This document shows, piece by piece, positions 1-64,000 of a DNA stretch of 64,000 nt (the stretch's first letter is position 1; each line of letters starts with the position of its first letter). Origin of the DNA: Albula goreensis (taxonomy: Eukaryota; Chordata; Actinopteri; Albuliformes; Albulidae). The notes below the pieces were generated by a model that was not told the origin of the DNA, did no database searches, and was given only the letters and a program-made list of their open reading frames with translations. The stretch covers positions 9,575,646-9,639,645 of the forward strand of contig CM040743.1 in assembly GCA_022829145.1 (NCBI GenBank), read 5' to 3'. Position numbers and translations under genes: made by a program.

Positions 1-2919
1 CACCAGGGGACAAAGACAGACAGCAGACATGACCTGAAAGTGCAGGAGCGGAGAGGGGGTGGCATCAGGCGACCAGAGGAGGTAGAGCTCTTAAGTGGTC
101 TCATCAATGTCTTCATTCCTTCCCTCTTTATTTCACTATCCCATAGCAAATATTGATTAAGTGCTGACATTTACTCCCTTTTTGGTCTATGGGTCATGGG
201 GAAGAAGGAGGAAGGGATGAGATTTAACAGTTTTGGGATTCTGCCAGTGAATTCTCTGGATGATTGTTACATGGTATACCGGCTACATTTAAACATCACA
301 GCTAACATGACCGTGCAATTCTGCTGGTGAAGGAATACATGGTGGAAAAAAACCGCTGACTGCACCTGTTTTGTTTCAGTGTGCGCACCAGCTAGTACGT
401 GCCTGTACCGCATTAACAGATGCAGTGATGGGAAACAAGGGCAAATAGTCAAGAGCTCAGAGCATCTTGTGCCGGTGGTGGTTTCCATGGAATTCTGCCC
501 AGAGATTTCCAGTTGTCATCGGCAGCTTCGAAAGAGATTGGAGGAGGAAAGAAATGAGAGGTGGAATTACCGTTGATTAGAGGTGACCATTTAAAGAATA
601 CTGCATGACCCCATGAAGTCGCTGACAATTTGTGGCCTCAGCAGCACATGAACTGCAGTGGCAGCTGGTGACGGAGGCCCCGGTGCCATGAAAGCGATCC
701 TCAGCTATCTCTCACCGTTCGACAGCCAGCGCAGCCTCGAAGCGGCCAGGGGGTGCCAGCCAGCTGCCCAATAGAGTGACAGCACGGACAGCAGCCATCA
801 GCGAGCAGAGTCGCCAACAGTGTGACAGCAAGGAAGACCAATACCACCATAAATCAGGTGACACTACCACGATGAGGTACTCCACCTACAACTACAGGGA
901 CAAATTACCACCTAAGGCGAAAACACAAGTATTCGGGAAAGATTCAGGTGACAGATAAAACTGATTAACTGATTAATTTACGACAATGTTGGAGACTTAA
1001 GGCTAGGTAGGCACCCTGTTTTGTTCCTTCTTTTTTTGGAAATAAAGAGTAGTTGACTTCATGTGAATAGTGCCATATCAGATGACTGTTACTGGGGATT
1101 AAACTCTTTTTGGTGCACCAGGGCAAGGCCGTTTAATGCTGCTTTAAGTTCATGGTAAGACATTGAAATCAGTCATGTCTTTCACAGACAGCAGCTGAGG
1201 TGACACCAGGATAAGTTTAATGCAGAAAATATTTGAAATCTTCAAAAGCTTCAGCAGGGGATGGGGAGAGGGGTTTCGCTCTACTTTCTCCTGACAGTAA
1301 CAGCATGAGTAACAGTTCTGACAAAATATAGTTTTTTTTTCCCAAAGTGGAGACTTCGCTTACCTTTAAATGCACAGATAACCAGGCCAACAAATGTGTA
1401 ATTTGTTCAGTGTGCGTGTTCAATTCTTACGTTATACACGAGTACACAGTGGCGTTGTGTAGACAGGTTTCTAATGGCTGGAATGCAACTGATGTCCAGG
1501 GTGGGGGAGAAGTGACTCGTAAAGTATTTTAACATTGTGTCCCTGGTCCAGACTACATTACCTCATTACTTTTAGGAAGTTACAAATGGCAGTGACAAAT
1601 ACCACATGGGCACAGATGTGAGAGTGAACACACACACACACACACACACTCACAAACACACACTGCATAGATGACTAAAGCACAGTAAGGTGATATGGTA
1701 TGAATGTAAGCAAAACCTAATCAAATCATCGGTTGAGATTCAATCAACATTTATCCTCAATCTTGAATCACAATTCAATACCATTTTCATTTTTATTTTG
1801 CGGAGTTTTCTTTACAATTGACAATTTTCTTTGCCGCCCCCTGCTGTCTCAACTTGTGTACAGCACTGTAACAGTCCTGTATAAAGCACCACCTACCAGT
1901 GACAAATTCCCCAGCACCCTTCATTACATATTGATGCACGGGACATTCATACTAGCCCATATATTAATGTACTGCTATTTACATGTATTATCAATGAATG
2001 CATATACTCTAAAAATGAATAAATAAATATACATAAATTATTCTGAAAGTCTGCCGTGCATGAATGGAGTTAAGGATGTTTAGTGAAACTGCAAATGTCC
2101 AGCTTGAGGTGTTTGAGGCATCACATTCATTTTCACTGTTCTTATTCATTCACAGCAGTGAGATAGTAATCAACAAGTGCCTGACAAGTGGACAGTTAAC
2201 TATGGAATCAAATACTGATGAGTGGAATGAACTGATGCCATGACAACGCTAACTGGATGCCCCAACCCCTCCATCAGTGCAGTAATCCAACTTATAGTTT
2301 ACGCTTGGGTTTTGCGGCCGGATGCATGGTGCCATACTCCCCCTTAGTTACTGCTGCTATGATGAACAAGATTTACTGGGAAAGAAATGAGAGACAACAG
2401 GGAAAAGTATGGAGATATTTTTGAGTTTAAGTCCCAAATGATGTGAAAGTACCATTAAACAGTGAAATACTGACAGAGAGCCAATAAACTGAAATAACTG
2501 AATGAGTCAGAATATTACAGGGAAAAGGCATTATGGGTTAGCTGTAGTGTTGTGTATTGTACAGCAGTACAATGCGGTATACTGTAAATGCCTGTATCCA
2601 TCTACTGTAAGAAAATCAAATTCTATAACCTTGAAAAAATAGTGGAAATAAGATAAACTTCTCATTCATTTCAGCCATATTTATAAACAGATTGAAAGCC
2701 AGCCAAATAGCATCAATGTACATACAAATTTTGAATCAAAACAGAATTACAACAAAAGTTTAACTTCTTTTTCAGTCCCTCTCAAAACAAAATACAGCTG
2801 ACATTTATACAACAAATACTTACTTTATATATATCATAGAAAAGAGCTATTGTGGTCTCTTCTGTGGTTTAAATGACAAAACTGCATATGAATCCAGTTC
2901 AACTACTATGTCCTCTTCG
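1..2919. other. No gene recognised
   Basis: Only short open frames without codon or homology signal. A (CA)n tract occurs near 1629-1650. The rest is AT-rich intergenic-looking DNA beyond the 3' end of arhgef2. Confidence 0.5.
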
Positions 2920-4762
2920 CTGTTCAGATTGCATGGGAGTCTTTATTTAAACCATCAGTTTAATCATTTTTCATTACACTCCATAATTTCTCCCCACATA
3001 TAGCTGCGGAGTGCAGTTTGAAATACGTGACCTTGAACCTCAATGCAAACCCTCTTCTGCATCAACAGGACTCTTTCAGTTTGTAAAAACGAAAATGAAA
3101 TGCAAAACGTTCCCATGAAATAACAAAGAGCCGAGGCCCAGGGTGCTGGATTGGGTCCCACTGCCCAGTGGGGATGCAGGAAACACTCCATCTCTCGATG
3201 GTTATACTACTAGTTTAGCTCACGTCTGTTTTATAAGGCAGCAGCAATAATATGTATCAAATCTTCAGCAGAGAGTAAGAGGGAACACGGCTGAAGCTTT
3301 TATCATATAGGGTGGTGGTAATTTCAGTCTTTACCTTAATGGCATCAGTGGAAATGCCTGGCCCCTTTACAGGAATAATGTACATTTATCCCGATGATCA
3401 GCTTTGGTCACCTTTCTTTAAAGTCTCTCACTGATTCTGAACAGATCGTTGACCCCCCCCCCACCCTTCCCCCCACTCTGTGAAATTAAATAAGTTTTAA
3501 ACATAAAAGCAGAAAAAAAAAACATTTCTTTTAACCAACAGTACAGAGTGAATTCAAGTGTTTAGCAAGAGGTTGGTTGGGGGTGGGGGCTGGATAGCCC
3601 ATCCCAAAGTTTTCATATGTATATACAGTACATCTATAACCCCATATTGACCCCCATAAATAAAACATTTCAGTCCCCTTCCATCAGTCCCAGGTTCAGC
3701 CCCAGTCAGTCATTCAACTTCTCAGACTCCACGGGAACTGTGTGTCACACTCCTTTACCAAGGTGAACTGGGCTGAATTCAATCAAATGCACTTAGTCTC
3801 TTTAAGGACCAATTCAATCAAAACACTTCAGTTTCTAAAAGGGCATACGCTGTTCTATTTTAGGTTGAAAAGAAAACATTCCAAGGGACATGATTGCTTG
3901 TCTCCAATTAAATACAACATACTGTAAGAATGTTATGTTGTGATATAAAGTATGTTTTTACTGTACTGAATATGCTCTTACAGAGGCTAAGTGAGTTTGA
4001 CTGTGTGTAGCCCGAGGAGAGCAGCCCCTTTAAAACAACCACAGGGTCCTGTCTGTGCTGTGACTGTAACCTCACTCCCCCTGACCCCCACACCTTCCTT
4101 CTGCCATTCCAGCATCTCTCTGTCAGTTCACAGAAAGAGTGAATGGGGTGACAGAGGAGACAGTGAGGGAAGAGTGACTGAAATAATAAAGCAAAATCTA
4201 AAAAAAGGACATTTACTATGAAATCAAATAATGACATAACCATTCATCATGAACTGTAGTACAATACCTCATATATATAATACATATATTTATATATTGT
4301 TGGTGTCACACAAAAAACCTTGTATCATCAATTTTCATCATTTCCTTTCACAAAAAATGCCATTCAGTTTTATGTACTGTGAACATATCAAAACTCAACT
4401 AATAAAAATGGTTCAAAAACCCAATGCAATTACATTATAATATTTTGCTGGCAAGTAAAATAATTGTAATAAAAATGCTTTCTCTCTTTTCCTGAGAATT
4501 CTATTTTTTACATACAAGGTTTTTTTTTCAACATGACACAGACAATATATATATAAATATATATATATGGAAAAACAGCATATTTCTATGTACACGGCGG
4601 AAGACCAGTCAGTGTGTAGAGTTGGTTCAGCCTTCAGACAGTCTTTTTCATGTTTTTGGCACTGGGTCCCGCTCCATTTCGTGGGTGCTGGCGTGGCCAG
4701 CTCCGTGAGGTGTTTGTGAGGTGTGCGTGTGTGTGTGTGAGGTGACACCCCTGTCCGTCAGA
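2920..4762 (-). other. arhgef2: Probable arhgef2 3' UTR
   Basis: After the stop, the first AATAAA on the minus strand (TTTATT on plus, 2942-2947) lies about 1.8 kb downstream, with an ATTAAA at 2958-2963 just before it. The stretch is AT-rich with simple repeats (TA-rich at 4541-4567, GT at 4725-4739) and no supported coding frame. The end is a guess based on these signals only. Confidence 0.4.
2942..2947 (-). terminator. Candidate polyadenylation signal AATAAA
   Basis: TTTATT on the plus strand reads AATAAA on the coding strand of arhgef2, and an ATTAAA lies 11 nt upstream of it. It is the first canonical hexamer I found beyond the stop. Confidence 0.35.
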
Positions 4763-60773
<56,011 letters not shown>

Positions 60774-63654
60774 CTGCAGAAGGAAAGGAGAGGAAATGAT
60801 TATTGGGTTAAATGATAATACTATTGATTATTATTATTATTTATTACTATAATGAGTGCACATAATGAGTACTATTACTTCCTTGTCATAACCTGTCCGT
60901 CTGTCTGGCTGTCCATCTGTCTGTCCAGTGGTCTATATCTTTTTGGTGTCTGTTCTGCTGTCCAGCTATTTGTTTATTTGTCTGTCTGTCTGTCTGATCT
61001 TATTTGGGTAACACAATGGTTCAAGAGACACTGTTGCATAGCAACAATGCTGTTTACATTATTATAAGAATAGGAACTATATGCCCAGTAGACAGATTAT
61101 TTTTAGTTATCTCATTAAAATGACCTTTTCATTTTCTTAAAAGTTCTTTATTTTTAATGAAAATGTGTCTTTATTTTTAATTTTTATACAGGAAGTGCTT
61201 TAGAAAAGCAGTTACATGCTTTCCTATTGTGCAGTCTTTTCTTATTTCTTTCAGTTGCATATTATTCAAGACAAAGAATTCAAAAATTCAGAATGTAAAT
61301 AATAATAATAATACAAATTAATTTATTTATTCAGTTAATTACCACCAGTCAGCACCACATGCAGTACGACATCCTAAACTCCTGCAAACATACAACAATA
61401 AAACCTTCTCTAGAGTAGACATAAGCAAATCATTTATAGTTTACCTTTTTTGTTCCCGACAGAACAATTTATTCCTTACAAGTTCCTTTTACAGGGCAGT
61501 GGTATGGGTTTGGGGCGGAGTTTAATGAATAGAACATCCAGAGCAGTCACGCTTCATACCGTGTTTAAGTGCGAAGTGGCGTTCTCCGGGCCCATCATCA
61601 GAGGGGGGGGTTACTGCTCCCTCTAGTGGTGATGAGCTGTCATGACCACTTCTAAAAACTTCACTGACACGCAAAAAGACAAATGGAGAAATTTACATTC
61701 AGTAATACATATTACAGAGAACAATCTTAATAATCAAACTTTATTTCACAGAGGAAAAAGTTACATGTACATCCTAATTAGCTGGCATGCTGTGCAGAGG
61801 AGTCCATCAGCACAAAAACAACAAAGTTCTCAACACTCGTGAGCTAAAAAGCAGACCCTTAACTGAGTGAAACAAACTACTTTCCAGTTCCTTGGGACAT
61901 TCCTTAGGTCTAATTTCAAATGATACCCACATCCACATACAGACTTTCAACTGCATCGCTCAGCTGTTAGTACTATGTGTCATATGCAGATAGGAAAAAA
62001 ATGGCAGGAAAAGACAGTTGCAGTCTATACTAAGTGAGCTAGAAATAAGGTAAATAGTCTGGCTAAGTCCCTGTGTTATGGGCCTAGGTCACTAAAATTA
62101 CTCACAGAACTGAAAACAAAACTGTAAATCCCAGAGGGAAAAACAGAAGTTTTGAGACCTCTGCATTCGCAGAAAATCTCCATTCATAAAATCCTGGTTT
62201 GTGCTTTCAGCCCAAAAAGTGTATAATTTCTGTAGCCAAAAAGATTCTTGTGACACCGCTTTGTGACACTCTGCTATATCACACTCTGTATTTTGACAAT
62301 GCTGTTGCACAATGACCAAAGTCTGAATATTGACATTCCAGTGAAAGTATGAGTATTTGGCCGGGTAAATTGGCTTTTCTGTATTTGCAGTTTTTCAAGA
62401 CAACCAGGAAGTAAAACTGGCCAGAGGCAACTTTTAAGCACCATGGGTAACATTGTTTTTCTTATGAATCAGTCTTGGCCTTTGTTTTTTTGGGTAGGGT
62501 GTTGCATACCTTTTTTTTGCTGGGTATTTTGGAAACATCACGCTCCACTACCTCTCAATAGATCTTGAGGAAGGGAGTTCTACCCTTATGGGGGAAAGAG
62601 TAGACTTGGCAGAAAAGGGTATCGTGATGTTAGGCAATACCCCCTGCTGAAGTATCACTGTTTCTGTCACTACAGTTTTCCTGTAATTGAAAAACCTCAT
62701 TCTTGCCATGCAAAAAAACCTCTGAAAGTCACTCATAGTGCCTGAATCATTACACTGTATGGTGCCAACAAATAAAATGCCCCTTTTTCAGTTCTGAAAC
62801 CACTTCTTTCTGTATTTTTCTGTACCATGATATGAATGTTGTTAACCTAGGCCTGTGACACAAGTTTTTACCCATACTGCTCACATTGTTTCTAGTTCTG
62901 TCATTCACTTTTCATTTTGACATGTAATCAAAGTGAGAGCATTTTATCATTGTAAACTTTGATAATCCTAATGAACAGGAAAAATGTGCATTTTAGCCCA
63001 AGACTGTTGCGAGCTTTATTATTTTTAAAAATTAGGTATCATGACATAAAATATGGGTGGAGACACAATTAGCTGTCAGTCACTTATTTTGATCAATCAA
63101 AGCATTTTATCCTTTACAGCAAAATGTAGTGAGTTATGAGTATATGTACGGCCCTTTATTTTCCTTGTATGTTCCAGAGAAAACATAAGAATAACAAATG
63201 TATGACATAAAAATTGAATTCAGATATAAAACAGCAATGGAGGACTTTTAGAGAAATCGAACAATGGGAAAAAATAAAATGGAAATAGAGAAAAATAATG
63301 CATATTTTATGAGTCCCTATGTATTGTAGCTCTAGTTACTATTTTTTGTCATGATACCTCTTTCTCCCATTATTAGATTACAGAATTAAGAGAAAAGGGT
63401 GGTAATATAGAGAAAAATGTGGTTACCTGACCCTCTCCTAACAGTGCACGGCTCATTACACAGAATACAAAGTATCAATTACACTGAAATTACTGGGTAC
63501 CAGACCTGAAAAGTGCAGCTGGTTTCTCAGCCTAAATATTTCCGCCTTATTGACAATAATTAACATTTACCTACATTACCTCCATGTCTGAGAAGCTCTC
63601 CTTGTGCATTCTTTTTAACTAGGATATGTTACCAGACACATTTTAAAAACATAC
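60774..63654. other. No gene recognised upstream of exon A
   Basis: AT-rich sequence with a short (TCTG)n-like patch near 60896-61000. An imperfect inverted repeat pairs about 62522-62543 with 62619-62642. No exon I can support. Confidence 0.5.
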
Positions 63655-63819
63655 CAGGTTTTGCCACCATACAGTGCTCGCTGTGCCAGTGTTGCCCTGC
63701 CTGTTCTGGGTCATACAGCCCCCAGAGAGAGGATTCATGGACCCCGAACCAGATGGACTTGCTGTCGATCTTGACTTGTTTGAACCAATCTTTGTTCAGC
63801 TCTCCATAGCAAAGCACAA
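63655..63819 (-). CDS. Unrecognised candidate exon
   Basis: An open minus-strand segment is bounded by a possible acceptor (gcttatag, with a poor pyrimidine tract) and a donor ACCTG|gtatgt. It is 165 nt, phase 1 at both ends. The peptide includes CYGELNKDWFKQVKIDSKSI, WFGVHESSLWGLYDPEQAG and HWHSEHCMVAKP, which has Trp-rich, protein-like composition. I do not recognise the family. A tectonin-type repeat is a loose guess from the WFKQV..IDS..IWFGV pattern. It could also be an old transposable-element fragment or a chance frame. Confidence 0.35.
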
Positions 63820-64000
63820 CTATAAGCTCAATTTAGGGGGCTGCTGATAACATTAAGATAGCTCCAACCAATTCTCAGTTTCATGAAACCTCATTTGTTT
63901 ACCAATTTTCTCATCCTGGTCCCTGTGCCTGTTTTCATTCCAAAAAACTTTCTATCAATTCAGCTCGCTGAAATGTGTTTGAGGTTCCACAGTTATGTAC

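Noticed and set aside
62520-62645. MITE bounded by GGGTATT...AACATCACG inverted repeats
   Set aside because: The arms share only part of about 22 bases and no target duplication is visible.

Overview
The window is vertebrate genomic DNA, almost certainly from a ray-finned (teleost-type) fish. It has long introns with GT...AG boundaries, very many (CA)n/(GA)n microsatellites, tRNA-derived SINE remnants and a hAT-type transposon. The exons encode a protein that aligns, from memory, with vertebrate GEF-H1. I see no bacterial, viral or CRISPR content.

One gene dominates and lies on the minus strand: arhgef2 (GEF-H1, a microtubule-associated Rho guanine nucleotide exchange factor). I could chain 22 coding exons in consistent splice phase from an ATG at 43000 to a stop at 4763. 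They give about 943 residues once three one-base frame breaks are allowed for. The order is short N-terminal exon, atypical C1 zinc-binding domain (exons 2-3), Ser/Arg-rich linker (4-7), DH exchange domain (7-11), PH domain (11-13), linker (14-19), coiled coil (20), acidic tail (21) and a conserved C-terminal peptide (22).

Five more minus-strand exons at 54822-60773 join each other in phase and end in phase 0. They can therefore splice onto exon 2 in place of exon 1. The locus then has two alternative 5' ends: a short form starting with the MSR... exon, and a long form with about 253 different N-terminal residues.

Three apparent one-base indels, all in G/C runs, fall within 3 kb (11606, 10612-10615 and about 8605), in the DH end, the PH domain and the segment just after it. 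The flanking protein is conserved in the correct frame on both sides. Assembly or homopolymer error is the simplest explanation, but loss of function is possible.

Layout: 1-2900, no gene recognised; 2920-4762, probable 3' UTR; 4763-19026, dense exons 22 to 3; 19027-42934, large introns holding exon 2, three SINE-like repeats, a complete 1446-bp hAT-like element with a perfect 8-bp target duplication, and candidate regulatory elements; 42935-43450, alternative first exon and probable promoter; 43450-54821, intron with microsatellites and a near-perfect hairpin; 54822-60773, long-form exons; 60774-64000, mostly empty, with one unrecognised candidate exon at 63655-63819.
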